A stretch of DNA of 64,000 nt, taken from contig NC_019729.1 of the NCBI RefSeq assembly GCF_000317475.1, forward strand, positions 7,041,445 to 7,105,444, in the 5' to 3' direction. Positions 1-8,553 of the stretch are shown in pieces. The stretch's first letter is position 1. Each line of letters begins with the position of its first letter. The notes under the pieces were generated by a model. The model ran no database searches. It was not told the origin of the DNA and saw only the letters and a list, made by a program, of their open reading frames with translations. Origin of the DNA: Oscillatoria nigro-viridis PCC 7112. GTDB lineage: Bacteria > Cyanobacteriota > Cyanobacteriia > Cyanobacteriales > Microcoleaceae. A program made the translations under genes and the position numbers.

Positions 1-1
1 T

Positions 2-646
2 CTGCCCTACGTGTTCGATCGCTTCCGACAAGCAGACGCCTCGAAAACTAGGGCTGATAGCGGTTTGGGACTGGGATTGGCGATCGTCGAGCACTTGGTG
101 CAACTCCACGGGGGTACTGTGACTGCGGAAAGTCCAGGTAAGGACCAGGGTGCGACATTTACGGTGACACTGCCACTCAAACAGCCTCGGAGTAAGAAGG
201 GGCAGTTGAGAGGAGAAAAAAAATCCAATCCCCAGCCTCCGGGTATTTTGACTGGTTTAAAGGTGTTGGTAGTTGACGGCGAACCCGACAACTGCGAGTT
301 TTTGATGGTTGCCCTCGAACAGTGCGGGGCGACTGCGACTGCGGCTGCAACGGCTGCAGAGGCGATCGACATTTTGCAGCAGTCGCCGCCGGATATTTTA
401 GTCAGCGATATCGGTATGCCCGTTGAGGACGGCTACTCGCTGATCGGCAAAGTGCGATCGTCCGAATCCGACAAAATCAAGCGCTTGCCGGCCGTGGCGC
501 TGACAGCTTATGCTAGCGAAGAAGACCGCGATCGGGCGATCGCCACTGGTTACGACGAACACTTAACAAAGCCGATCGAACCCGCTCTCTTCGCCACCGT
601 TTTAGCCAAGTTAGCAAATGGGCATGAGGGCGATCGGGTTCGATGA
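2..646 (+). CDS. Hybrid sensor histidine kinase, C-terminal part (HATPase end + REC)
   Basis: The gene enters from the left edge, so the sensor and HisKA domains are outside the window. What remains begins in the ATP-binding domain, with the G2-type motif SGLGLGLAIVEHLVQLHGG, and ends with a receiver domain of about 120 residues. The receiver keeps the phospho-acceptor Asp (SDIGMP, codon 407-409), the Thr of LTAYA and the Lys of LTKP. The acidic pocket reads VVDGEP where receivers normally have two adjacent acidic residues, so one metal ligand is replaced by Gly; Mg2+ binding and phosphorylation may be weakened. The TGA stop overlaps the ATG of the decayed reading frame that follows (ATGA). 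Family certain, signal unknown. Confidence 0.9.
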   Translation: MPYVFDRFRQADASKTRADSGLGLGLAIVEHLVQLHGGTVTAESPGKDQGATFTVTLPLKQPRSKKGQLRGEKKSNPQPPGILTGLKVLVVDGEPDNCEFLMVALEQCGATATAAATAAEAIDILQQSPPDILVSDIGMPVEDGYSLIGKVRSSESDKIKRLPAVALTAYASEEDRDRAIATGYDEHLTKPIEPALFATVLAKLANGHEGDRVR

Positions 647-700
647 ACGCACAAATAATATCATTTCCGTTTGATTCGGATTTGTATGATGTTAAATCTT

Positions 701-757
701 GCAGGGGCGGGTTCACCAATAATAATTGCCCATAACCTACAATCTCATAAACCCGCC
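701..757. repeat. Short dispersed palindromic repeat (GGCGGGTT...AACCCGCC)
   Basis: The ends GGCGGGTT (706-713) and AACCCGCC (750-757) are inverted copies. The same GGGGCGGGTTCACC core recurs at 40.8-41.3 kb, and a related form at 59.65-59.72 kb. Here it interrupts a decayed reading frame. Confidence 0.75.
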
Positions 758-921
758 ACCGCTGGCTTTTCATTAACGAAATGATTGCCGATAGACACAA
801 AGAAATTAGAAAATTTATCACAGTTTTCGTAAGTAAAAATGAATCAAATGCTAAACAGCTAGAAACAGAAATTACAGAAGCAAATTTTGACAGCCGCGCC
901 CAATCTTCCCTAGTAGTTGGC

Positions 922-1060
922 TGTATAGCAATACGCTTGGGTTAAGCTCGATCCCCCCAAACCCCCCTTAAAAAGGAGGGAACCGGAAGCACTTAAAGTC
1001 CCCCAACAACCAGGGGGATGCGAGGGGGAACTCCGAGAAATAAATAGTTTTAAATGAACC
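922..1060. mobile_element. MITE-like 139-bp insertion with 9-bp target duplication
   Basis: GTAGTTGGC occurs at 913-921 and again at 1061-1069, and the reading frame on one side joins the other if the 139 bp between are removed. The ends are imperfect inverted repeats (TACGCTTGGGTTAA near the left end, the complement of TTAAATGAACCGTA at the right; 10 of 14 match). The interior carries a C-run/G-run palindrome (CCCCCTTAAAAAGGAGGG). There is no coding capacity, so it would need a transposase in trans. Confidence 0.6.
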
Positions 1061-1177
1061 GTAGTTGGCGATATTGAACCTGGCGGAAAATTTCACAGTT
1101 TTTAGGGCGCGCCAATTGCCGGTAAAGGCACGCTACAGCAGTTAAAATACGACTATCAGCCCAATTGGTTCACACCC

Positions 1178-4100
1178 ATGCCCATTTATCACTTCAACCG
1201 CCTAACCGCCAATTTTTTTAGCAAGCTTCCCCTGCGAACAGTTCTGATTGTTCCGTTTGTTTTGCAAACGGTAAGTGTAGTTGGGCTAGTGGGCTATCTT
1301 TCTTTGAAAAGCGGTCAGGAATCAGTCGAGGATGTAGCGCATCAGTTAATCGAACAAGTAGGAGAACGGATTAGCGATCGCCTCACCGATAATGGGCCCT
1401 CGGCAATCAATACCTTTCTGGCTAGGCTGCACTTATCGGCGTCAGGACAAACTTTTATTATTGATCGATCGGGCAATCTGATTGCCACATCCACACTAGA
1501 AACACCCTTGGCAACGCAAGCAAAAAACCAACCGACGCCATTGCTAGCCACCAACAGCAAAGATGCCCGAACGCGAGATATTGCTCGACAACTCGCCAAC
1601 CGATTTGGCAACTTCCGCGCGCTGCAAACAACCGAGAAATTGACCCTGGCGGGCAACCGCGATAGGCAGTTTGTCCGCGTCACTCCCCATCGAGATGTCC
1701 GCGGTTTGGATTGGTTGATTGTGGTGGTGGTGTCAGAGTCTGATTTCACGGCTCGCATTCAAGCAAATACGCGCAACACATTGTGGTTGTTGACCGGTAC
1801 GCTGCCGCTGGCGATCGCGATCGGATTGTTGACTTCCCGTTGGGTAACAAAACCAATTATGCACTTGAATACCGCCGCCAAAAATGTTGCCAAAGGAAAA
1901 TGGGATCGAGCTTTAGAAATTAGGCGCTGGGATGAAGTCGGAGATCTCGCCAATTCCTTCAATTTTATGGCAGCGCAACTGCAACAGGCTTTTGCAGACC
2001 AAAAATCTTTAAATGAAGCTTTAGCGCAGAGCGAGAGCCAACTCAAGCAATTTCTCGAAGCCATACCTGCGGGAGTATCTATCCACGATGCCTCGGGTAA
2101 AGTCGTGTACTTCAACCAAACTGCCAAGCATTGGCTCGCCGTAGAAACTATTCCCGATTCGACTTTAGAAGAAGCAGTAGAAGTTTATCAAATCTACCGC
2201 CAAAACCAGCTTTATCCCACTGAAGAACTGCCCGCATTCCGAGCACTGCGCGGCGAAACAGTATTCCTTGAAGATGTAGAACTGCATCGAGATGGGAAAT
2301 TTATTCCTTTTGAGGTGCGCGCCACACCAATTTTCGACGAAGGTGGAAACATTATTTATGCCATCAATGCTTTTTATAACATCGCACAGCGCAAACAAGC
2401 TGAAAAAATATTAACTGACTACAATCGCACTTTAGAATCCGAAGTGGTCGAACGTACCGGCGCCTTAGCTCGTACTAACGAACTATTACAATATGAAATT
2501 GCCGAACGCAAATTGCTCGAACAAAAACTTTACACTTCTACCGAGCAAATTGTAAAAATATTTGATTCTATCGCAGATATTGTATTGATTTTTGAGTGCG
2601 AAGAAAAAACAATTCAACTTATACCCACCAAGGGAATTTTTCAATACAACCATCAGACGAATCAGATCGACTCCATCATCGAACAATTTTTTCGTGAGGC
2701 AAGCGAGGAGATTTATTTTGCTCAAGTTAGACAGGCATTGGAAACCCAACAAACTATAAGTTTTGATTACAGTCTGCCGATTAATAACCAAGAAGTTTGG
2801 TTTGCTGCTAAAATTTCGCCGCTGTCCGATAGCTCCGCTGTTTGGGTAGCGCGCGACATTAGCGCTCGCCAGTTGGCGGAATCCCGACTGCTGGAAGCCC
2901 AAAAAATTGCCCGTATTGGCAGTTGGGAACACGATATTGCCACAGCAACAACTACTTGGAGTGAAGAACTCTATCGCATTTATGAGGTCGATCCGACTCA
3001 AAAACCGCTGCCAAACGAACAATTAATCGAGCGTTTTCATCCAGAAGATCGATCGCGCTATCTGACAATGGTGCGCGATCTAGCTATGTCGGGGCAAAGC
3101 TTTGAAATCGATCTGCGGCTGATCCGAAGAGATAGCTCGCTCAGTTACATTGAAGTCCGAGGGAAACCTGTTTATGATGAAAAAGGGCAGTTGCTCCGTT
3201 TGTTAGGCACTGTTTTGGATATTAGCGATCGCAAACAAGCCGAGTCAGCTTTGCGAGAAAGCGCCCAGGGAGAACAAGCCATCGCCCGATCGATCGATCG
3301 CATCCGCCAATCCTTAGATATTGACACAATATTCAAAACCACAACCTCTGAACTGCGACAAACCCTAAAATGCGATCGTGTCGGTATCTATCGCTTTAAT
3401 CCTGATTGGAGCGGGGAATTTGTTGCCGAATCAATGGCTCCGGGCTGGATATCTCTGATGCAAAAACCCGACGATTTTAAGGTGCCAAACACTCTCGTCG
3501 AAGACTCTCGCTGTACCGTGAAAACTATGCAAGCCTCCGGTGAACCAGTGTTCGATACCTATCTACACAGAAATCAAGGCGGTATGTATGCTAGAGGCGT
3601 TCCTTACCGCATAATTGAAGACATATACACCGCTGGGTTGAGTCCTTGTTATCTAGAACTTTTAAAACAATTTCAAGCTAGAGCCTACGTTATTTTCCCC
3701 ATATTTTGCGGCAGTCAACTTTGGGGTTTGCTCGCCAGCTATCAAAATTCTGCACCCCGCACTTGGCGCGAAGCAGAAATCAATATTGGGCTGCAAATTA
3801 GCACTCAACTGGGAGTCGCCTTACAACAAGCTCAATTGCTCGAAGCCACTCAACAGCAAGCAGTACAGCTTCAACAAGCCGCGTGGGCCGCCGAAGCCGC
3901 CAACCTTGCCAAAAGCACTTTCCTGGCAAATATGAGCCACGAACTCCGCACCCCGCTAAACGCAATTCTGGGATTCTCTCAATTGATGCAGCGCTCTACC
4001 AACCTCACTCGCGAACAACAGGAAAATATCCGCATCATCAACCGCAGCGGAGAACACTTGCTAGCTCTGATCAATCAAATATTAGATTTAGCCAAAATAG

Positions 4101-5305
4101 AGACCGGACGCATTACCCTTAACCCAACAGACTTTAAATTAAGCAGCCTGCTGAACGAGGTGGAAGAGATGTTTCAACTCCAGGCACGGGAGCAACAATT
4201 GCAGTTAATATTTGACTGCTCTAGCGATATTCCCGAATACGTGCAAACCGATCAACTTAAGTTGCGCCAAGTTTTAATTAATCTGCTTTCTAACGCCATT
4301 AAGTTTACAAATGAGGGAGGTATTGCGGTAAGAGTAAGGGCGGTGAGGGAGGGTGAAAATCAGCAATTACCCATCATTAATTACCAATTATATTTTGAAA
4401 TAGAAGACACGGGTGCCGGCATAGCTGCTGATGAGTTAGATAAGCTTTTTCAAGCCTTTGTGCAAACCACAACAGGAACAAAATCTCAGCAAGGAACAGG
4501 CTTGGGGCTGGCTATCAGCCAACAGTTTGTCAAGCTGATGGGCGGCGTGATTACTGTACGCAGTGAAGTAGGAGGCGGCACCACCTTCGCGTTTGATATC
4601 CCCGTCAGCGCCGTTGATGCCCCCGCGACTCAACCCGTACAGCCACCGCGTCGGGTGATGGGGCTCGAACGCAATCAGCCGCGCTATCGTATTTTGATTG
4701 TGGACGATCGATCGGACAACCGCCAACTCCTGATCGAACTCCTCGCTGCCTTTAACTTTGAACTCCAAGAAGCCAGCAACGGCATAGAAGCTATTGAAAT
4801 GTGGTCGAGTTTTGAGCCACACTTAATTTTTATGGATATGTGGATGCCCGTGATGGATGGACATGAAGCAACCAAACGCATTAAAGCCACCGTTAAAGGT
4901 CAAGCTACCGCAATTATTGCCGTGAGTGCCGGTAACGCCGAGGAAGCGCAAACCGTTACTGTCTCAGATGATTGCGATGACTTTATCCACAAACCCTTTC
5001 GAGATACAGAAATTTTTGCCACCCTGCACAAACATCTGGGAGTGCGTTACATTTACGGTGAATTGGAGAGTGTTCCCGAGTCAACTCAAATCGAGGCTCC
5101 GACTCCAGAGACTCTGGCAGCTTTACCCGCAGATTGGCTGGCAGCTTTAGAGAAAGCCACAATTGAGTGCGATTTAGAGTTAATTCTGATTCAAATTGAG
5201 CAAATTCGCGATCGCAATGACGCTTTAGCTAGCGCTCTAACTGTATTGGCTAACGAGTTTCAGTTCAATCAAATACTAGCTCTCATCCATCCCGAAACCA
5301 AGTAG
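1178..5305 (+). CDS. Membrane hybrid sensor histidine kinase (HAMP-PAS-GAF-HisKA-HATPase-REC)
   Basis: This is a 1375-aa protein. A first transmembrane helix lies at about residues 19-42, a roughly 150-residue extracytoplasmic sensor follows, then a second helix at about 200-222 and a HAMP linker. The cytoplasmic part has about three PAS domains (each ending in a RKQAE-type linker), a GAF domain (about 705-885), HisKA with the phospho-acceptor His921 (SHELRTPLNA), HATPase with DTGAGI and GTGLGLAI, and a receiver with Asp1220. A short helical tail closes it. The GAF domain has Cys824 (SPCYLELL) at the position where bilin-binding GAF domains attach chromophore, plus Cys779 in an insert, so light sensing is possible but unproven. 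A repeat-derived peptide (QQLPIINYQL, about 1062-1071) sits inside the HATPase domain. No strong ribosome binding site precedes the ATG. Confidence 0.93.
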   Translation: MPIYHFNRLTANFFSKLPLRTVLIVPFVLQTVSVVGLVGYLSLKSGQESVEDVAHQLIEQVGERISDRLTDNGPSAINTFLARLHLSASGQTFIIDRSGNLIATSTLETPLATQAKNQPTPLLATNSKDARTRDIARQLANRFGNFRALQTTEKLTLAGNRDRQFVRVTPHRDVRGLDWLIVVVVSESDFTARIQANTRNTLWLLTGTLPLAIAIGLLTSRWVTKPIMHLNTAAKNVAKGKWDRALEIRRWDEVGDLANSFNFMAAQLQQAFADQKSLNEALAQSESQLKQFLEAIPAGVSIHDASGKVVYFNQTAKHWLAVETIPDSTLEEAVEVYQIYRQNQLYPTEELPAFRALRGETVFLEDVELHRDGKFIPFEVRATPIFDEGGNIIYAINAFYNIAQRKQAEKILTDYNRTLESEVVERTGALARTNELLQYEIAERKLLEQKLYTSTEQIVKIFDSIADIVLIFECEEKTIQLIPTKGIFQYNHQTNQIDSIIEQFFREASEEIYFAQVRQALETQQTISFDYSLPINNQEVWFAAKISPLSDSSAVWVARDISARQLAESRLLEAQKIARIGSWEHDIATATTTWSEELYRIYEVDPTQKPLPNEQLIERFHPEDRSRYLTMVRDLAMSGQSFEIDLRLIRRDSSLSYIEVRGKPVYDEKGQLLRLLGTVLDISDRKQAESALRESAQGEQAIARSIDRIRQSLDIDTIFKTTTSELRQTLKCDRVGIYRFNPDWSGEFVAESMAPGWISLMQKPDDFKVPNTLVEDSRCTVKTMQASGEPVFDTYLHRNQGGMYARGVPYRIIEDIYTAGLSPCYLELLKQFQARAYVIFPIFCGSQLWGLLASYQNSAPRTWREAEINIGLQISTQLGVALQQAQLLEATQQQAVQLQQAAWAAEAANLAKSTFLANMSHELRTPLNAILGFSQLMQRSTNLTREQQENIRIINRSGEHLLALINQILDLAKIETGRITLNPTDFKLSSLLNEVEEMFQLQAREQQLQLIFDCSSDIPEYVQTDQLKLRQVLINLLSNAIKFTNEGGIAVRVRAVREGENQQLPIINYQLYFEIEDTGAGIAADELDKLFQAFVQTTTGTKSQQGTGLGLAISQQFVKLMGGVITVRSEVGGGTTFAFDIPVSAVDAPATQPVQPPRRVMGLERNQPRYRILIVDDRSDNRQLLIELLAAFNFELQEASNGIEAIEMWSSFEPHLIFMDMWMPVMDGHEATKRIKATVKGQATAIIAVSAGNAEEAQTVTVSDDCDDFIHKPFRDTEIFATLHKHLGVRYIYGELESVPESTQIEAPTPETLAALPADWLAALEKATIECDLELILIQIEQIRDRNDALASALTVLANEFQFNQILALIHPETK
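4361..4390 (+). repeat. Intergenic-type repeat embedded in frame in a coding region
   Basis: CAATTACCCATCATTAATTA followed by CCAATTA resembles the ATTACCAATTACC arrays found between genes (for example 9478-9520). It is read in frame as QQLPIINYQL within the ATPase domain of the 1178-5305 kinase. Confidence 0.55.
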
Positions 5306-5326
5306 AAATCATATTATACCCGGTTC

Positions 5327-5379
5327 GTAGTGACTGCGACCGTCCTCATCAAACCCGCTAGGACGATCGTACTCACTAC
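5327..5379. repeat. Imperfect 20-bp hairpin between two kinase genes
   Basis: The arms 5327-5346 and 5360-5379 pair as GTAGTGA...CCGTCCT with AGGACG...TCACTAC. No T-run follows, so it looks like a dispersed palindrome more than an intrinsic terminator. Confidence 0.6.
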
Positions 5380-5411
5380 AAGTTTATAGAGGTTATGTTA
5401 CCGAACTAGAT

Positions 5412-6734
5412 ATGAATTACGAACCAACTCCCGTCTTAAAAGGGAATATTTTAATTGTTGATGATATTCCGGCTAATTTGCAACTTTTAGCTCAAATACT
5501 CTCGCAGCAAGGGTACAAAACACGCACCGCACCCGACGGCAAACTAGCGCTGCGGTCGATCGAATTAACTCCTCCTGACTTGATTTTGCTCGACATCATG
5601 ATGCCCGGTATGGACGGCTACAAAGTCTGCCAAGCCTTGAAAGCTTCTACCACAACCAAGGACATTCCAATTATTTTTATCAGCGCTTTGAATGAAGTAT
5701 TAGATAAAGTCAAAGCCTTTGAAGTTGGCGGTGTCGATTATATCACAAAACCGTTTCACGAACAAGAAGTTCTCGCCCGCGTCTCAAATCAACTCGTGCA
5801 GCGCCAGTTGTTCCAGCAAACACAATCCTACGCCCAGCAACTCGAACAAACCGTAACTGAACTCAAGAAAACTCAAGCTCAGTTAATACAGAAGGAAAAA
5901 ATGGCTTCTTTAGGTCAGCTAGCGGCAGGAATTGCTCACGAAATCAACAATCCCGTCAGCTTTATCTACGGTAATATTGCTCTAGCGGCGGACTATGCAC
6001 GAGATTTGCTTCGCCTCCTCGAATTGTACCGACATTACTACCCCCACCCCGTTGCAGAAATTATCGGCGAATTGAACGAGATTCAACCCGAATTCATCGC
6101 AGAGGATTATCCAAAACTGCTGAATTCGATGAGAGAGGGTGCTTCTCGGATTACCGAAATTGTGATGTCTTTGCGGAAATTCACCCGCCTTGGCGAACAA
6201 AAGTACAAGCCAGTGGATATTCATGAAAGCATTGACAATACTTTGGTTATTTTGCAGCACCGGCTGAAGGGAACAAACAAAGCTGGTGAGATAGAGGTCA
6301 TTAAACACTACAGCCAACTCCCAAGAGTCACCTGTTACGCCAGTGAATTAAATCAGGTGTTCATGAACCTGCTAAGTAATGCTATTGATGCCCTGGAAAC
6401 TCAACCGTCTCCCCGAAAAATTACCATCAGCACTTCACTAAGTTGTGAGTCAGAATCGGCACTGCACAATCAAGATTCAAAATTAGCCACTCACAACTCT
6501 AAATCCGTTGTTATTCACATTGCCGATAACGGTTGTGGGATGAGCGAGGAAGTGCGCCACCAGATATTTGACCCCTTTTTTACTACGAAGCCTGTCGGGC
6601 GCGGTATTGGATTAGGGTTGGCAATCAGTCACGATATTGTAGTGGAAAAACATCGAGGTCAAATCAGTTGTATTTCTGCTCCGGGCCGAGGAACCAAGTT
6701 AATTGTGCAGATTCCGATATCTGTTAAATTTTAA
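5412..6734 (+). CDS. REC-HisKA-HATPase response-regulator histidine kinase
   Basis: This is a 440-aa soluble protein with the receiver first: VDDIPAN acidic pocket, phospho-acceptor Asp61 (LLDIMMPGMDGY) and Lys of ITKPF. A coiled-coil linker of about 50 residues follows. Then comes HisKA of the IAHEINNP type with His176 and an HATPase with NLLSNAIDAL, DNGCGM and a GLGLAI box. There is no membrane segment, so its input is probably phosphotransfer to the receiver, perhaps from the upstream 1375-aa kinase (106 bp away, same strand); that pairing is inference. A low-complexity stretch between the N and G1 boxes (about 345-362) may be repeat-derived. Confidence 0.92.
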   Translation: MNYEPTPVLKGNILIVDDIPANLQLLAQILSQQGYKTRTAPDGKLALRSIELTPPDLILLDIMMPGMDGYKVCQALKASTTTKDIPIIFISALNEVLDKVKAFEVGGVDYITKPFHEQEVLARVSNQLVQRQLFQQTQSYAQQLEQTVTELKKTQAQLIQKEKMASLGQLAAGIAHEINNPVSFIYGNIALAADYARDLLRLLELYRHYYPHPVAEIIGELNEIQPEFIAEDYPKLLNSMREGASRITEIVMSLRKFTRLGEQKYKPVDIHESIDNTLVILQHRLKGTNKAGEIEVIKHYSQLPRVTCYASELNQVFMNLLSNAIDALETQPSPRKITISTSLSCESESALHNQDSKLATHNSKSVVIHIADNGCGMSEEVRHQIFDPFFTTKPVGRGIGLGLAISHDIVVEKHRGQISCISAPGRGTKLIVQIPISVKF

Positions 6735-7120
6735 TAAATTTCAACATTTTAAAATTTAACATACCTAGAGGATATATCAGATAGATTGTACGCGAGCATC
6801 TGTTTAAGGTAAAACCGATATTCCGTCAGTCCGTCAGGGGTTGAAACCCCTGCCTCAAAGCGAAAGTCCTCGCTTCCGAGGACTAATAAATTATCCAGTC
6901 CTCGGAAGCGAGGACTTTCGCTATAAGCCCCGTGGAATTCATTCCCTGGCGGTGTGCCGGGTGAGGGGGAGGACTGGCGGACTAAAGGCTTAAGTTGAGA
7001 CCAACGGACACGGCACCGTCTCGAAAGCTGTGGGTAATATTAATTATAATGCTACCGGATTTGATAGGAGTCCTCATTACAAACAGGGGCTGATTGTGGG
7101 GAATTGACCAGAGAGCGTAT
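6735..7120. other. Intergenic region with palindromes
   Basis: This region lies between a plus-strand kinase and a minus-strand gene, so it is a convergent 3' region. It holds the short palindrome GGGGTTGAAACCCC and the long perfect hairpin at 6860-6921. I see no convincing ORF or promoter. Confidence 0.6.
6860..6921. repeat. Perfect 25-bp inverted repeat, 12-nt loop
   Basis: The arm 6860-6884 (GCGAAAGTCCTCGCTTCC...) is exactly complementary to 6897-6921. It sits between converging genes and could act as a bidirectional transcription barrier or be a dispersed repeat. No T-run follows it. Confidence 0.8.
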
Positions 7121-7660
7121 TTACTTTAAATCCAGCAATCCGCTAGTTTTCAGCTTGGGATTAAACCGGATTTCTTCAGTTACGCCGCGAGCTTTCAGCA
7201 GCGCGAAAATTTCATTTTCCACGCGCCGCGCGACATTTTTTAACAATTTATCTTTGGCAATTTCATCGGCGAAGATGCCTTCATAATTTGCCGTTTCTTC
7301 GGCAGTCATTACAGTTTTGGTGTCGATGGGATCGTTCCACTTGGCAGCATCGACACCGTTGCCTTGGGGTTGGGAACCGTTTTCGGCAATCCAACTGGAT
7401 CGGATGCTTTCTAAAATAGTGCGGCTGGGCTTGTCAATAGTTTGGACTTTCAGCCAGTAGCAATATTGGGTTTGGCGTACCAAATGCTGTTTGAGACTGA
7501 GGTAAATGTCGCGAGAATAGCCGACAAATTGCAGGACTTTCTCGCTGTCAAAAATCGCGTAAACGCCGATTTTCCCCTGGACAAAATCGGGCAATTTACC
7601 CTCGGAGTCTATGTATGGAATGAATTCTAAGCTGGCGAGAGATTGAATGTCTTCTGTCAT
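7121..7660 (-). CDS. GIY-YIG nuclease-domain protein
   Basis: This is a 179-aa protein. Residues of about 30-75 fit a degenerate GIY-YIG core: GVYAIFD stands for GIY and FVGYSRDI for YIG, followed by an Arg in a helix-like stretch. The C-terminal half is rich in charged residues and matches no domain I know. GIY-YIG domains cut DNA in repair, restriction and homing enzymes, but in cyanobacteria short stand-alone versions are common and uncharacterised. The next gene upstream on the same strand (7720-8046) is separated by a heptamer repeat, so co-transcription is possible. Start chosen at the first Met (MTEDIQSLAS). Catalytic activity is not assured, because the YIG motif is altered. Confidence 0.7.
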   Translation of the reverse strand: MTEDIQSLASLEFIPYIDSEGKLPDFVQGKIGVYAIFDSEKVLQFVGYSRDIYLSLKQHLVRQTQYCYWLKVQTIDKPSRTILESIRSSWIAENGSQPQGNGVDAAKWNDPIDTKTVMTAEETANYEGIFADEIAKDKLLKNVARRVENEIFALLKARGVTEEIRFNPKLKTSGLLDLK

Positions 7661-7662
7661 CC

Positions 7663-7694
7663 GATTTTAGATTTTAGATTTTAGATTTTAGATT
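7663..7694. repeat. Heptamer tandem repeat (GATTTTA)x4
   Basis: Four exact copies of GATTTTA are followed by GATTA, immediately upstream of the GIY-YIG gene start. The same heptamer occurs in several other intergenic places in this window. Confidence 0.85.
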
Positions 7695-7719
7695 AAACCA
7701 CAGATTAACGAGCCTTTAC

Positions 7720-8046
7720 TTAACTCTTGAAAACTCGATAAATTGCACAGAGGCGGCTGGGTTTAAATATTTTGGCTTGGAACATGAAATTAGGCGGGAC
7801 GTTGACGATCGCAAAATCGCTCGATTCATGATACTTTTCAAACTCCGCAGGCATTCCCTTCGGCGTCTCGGTGCTGTAAGGGACTGGTTGAAAAAGTAAC
7901 TCGGCAAACTCAACGCGCGAGCACTGCAATTGTAGCGCTACTTGTTGGCGAAAGCTTTCACCGGTTAATAAACCGAACAGTGCAGTTTTAGCATCGGGTT
8001 CGAGGACAAAACTGCTATCGTAGCTTTCAATAATCTTGAGACCCAT
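7720..8046 (-). CDS. Conserved hypothetical protein (108 aa)
   Basis: This is a small soluble protein starting MGLKIIESYDSSF and ending IYRVFKS. It has no signal peptide, membrane segment or motif that I recognise. Composition and codon use look like the neighbouring genes, and it begins and ends cleanly, so I regard it as real. It precedes the GIY-YIG gene on the same strand with about 60 bp between them, mostly heptamer repeat. I give no function. Confidence 0.6.
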   Translation of the reverse strand: MGLKIIESYDSSFVLEPDAKTALFGLLTGESFRQQVALQLQCSRVEFAELLFQPVPYSTETPKGMPAEFEKYHESSDFAIVNVPPNFMFQAKIFKPSRLCAIYRVFKS

Positions 8047-8166
8047 TTTCTGTATACTCCTGACAGACGGCGGTTAACGGTTATCGGTTAAGTGTTGAGC
8101 GATCGACTTAATCCTGAATTTTACCTGAGATTGACTTTTTTGAAGGCAGAACGTATTCGGCAGGAG

Positions 8167-8351
8167 GTCAATCGATTTGAGATTTGAGATTTGAGATTTT
8201 AGAATTGAAGGATTGACCCAGCCCACAAACGGATACCATGCCACGTACAGGAGTCGTAGAAAGATAAAAATTTTAGACCCTAGTTCAAGTTCCCAGATTT
8301 ATCTGTGGGGTAAATCTAAAATCTCAAATCTCAAATCTCAAATCGACTGAC
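8167..8351. mobile_element. MITE-like element with 37-bp terminal inverted repeats made of heptamers
   Basis: The left end 8167-8203 (GTCAATCGATTTGAGATTTG...) and the right end 8315-8351 are inverted copies that differ at one of 37 positions. Both consist mainly of GATTTGA/GATTTTA heptamers. The 185-bp unit has no ORF. Its right half (from AAAATTTTAGACCCTAG to the ATCGACTG end) recurs at 60391-60482, which argues for a mobile or duplicated unit. Confidence 0.65.
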
Positions 8352-8360
8352 TTGCGCGAG

Positions 8361-8440
8361 ATAAATTCGGGGCCTCCTTTATCGGATACAGGTTTTTTAT
8401 TTCTGGACGGATGAATTTGGGGGCTTGAATCCTGGATGCT
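8361..8440. repeat. Dispersed repeat, copy 1
   Basis: Shared blocks such as ATAAATTCGGGG, TTTTTTATTTC, GGACGGATGAAT and ATCCTGGATGCTT occur here and, in the same order, at 15634-15718. Both copies follow a heptamer array and an AATTGAAG.ATTGACCC motif. Confidence 0.7.
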
Positions 8441-8553
8441 TTCGGTCAATAAAAATACCACAATCAGGAAATTTTGACAAACAGCCCTGATTTATTTGCC
8501 GATCGCTTTTATCATGTCGGTATCGCCATCTATCCGACTACGACTAAAAGGCT

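Larger units (their letters stand above)
643..1177 (+). pseudogene. Decayed gene interrupted by two repeat insertions
   Basis: Protein-like segments run in one direction but are broken. The first starts at ATG 643 (MNAQIISFPFDSD) and enters the palindromic repeat 701-757. The second resumes at about 760 (RWLFINEMIADRHKEI) and stays open to GTA GTT GGC at 913-921. Then comes a 139-bp insert flanked by the direct repeat GTAGTTGGC. After the second copy (1061-1069) the frame continues as DIEPGGKFHSF, one TAG at 1103, then GAPIAGKGTLQQLKYDYQ, and is in frame with the ATG of the next kinase. I do not recognise the family. The shape is what one expects if a small gene, translationally coupled to the upstream kinase, was destroyed by small repeat elements. 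The fragment 781-945 could be read as a 54-codon ORF but is better explained as a remnant. Confidence 0.55.
8047..8553. other. Intergenic region with MITE and second dispersed repeat
   Basis: This is the divergent region between the 108-aa gene (minus) and the coiled-coil gene (plus). It holds the MITE-like element 8167-8351 and the dispersed repeat 8361-8440. Promoters for both genes should lie here, but I cannot assign them. Confidence 0.6.
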
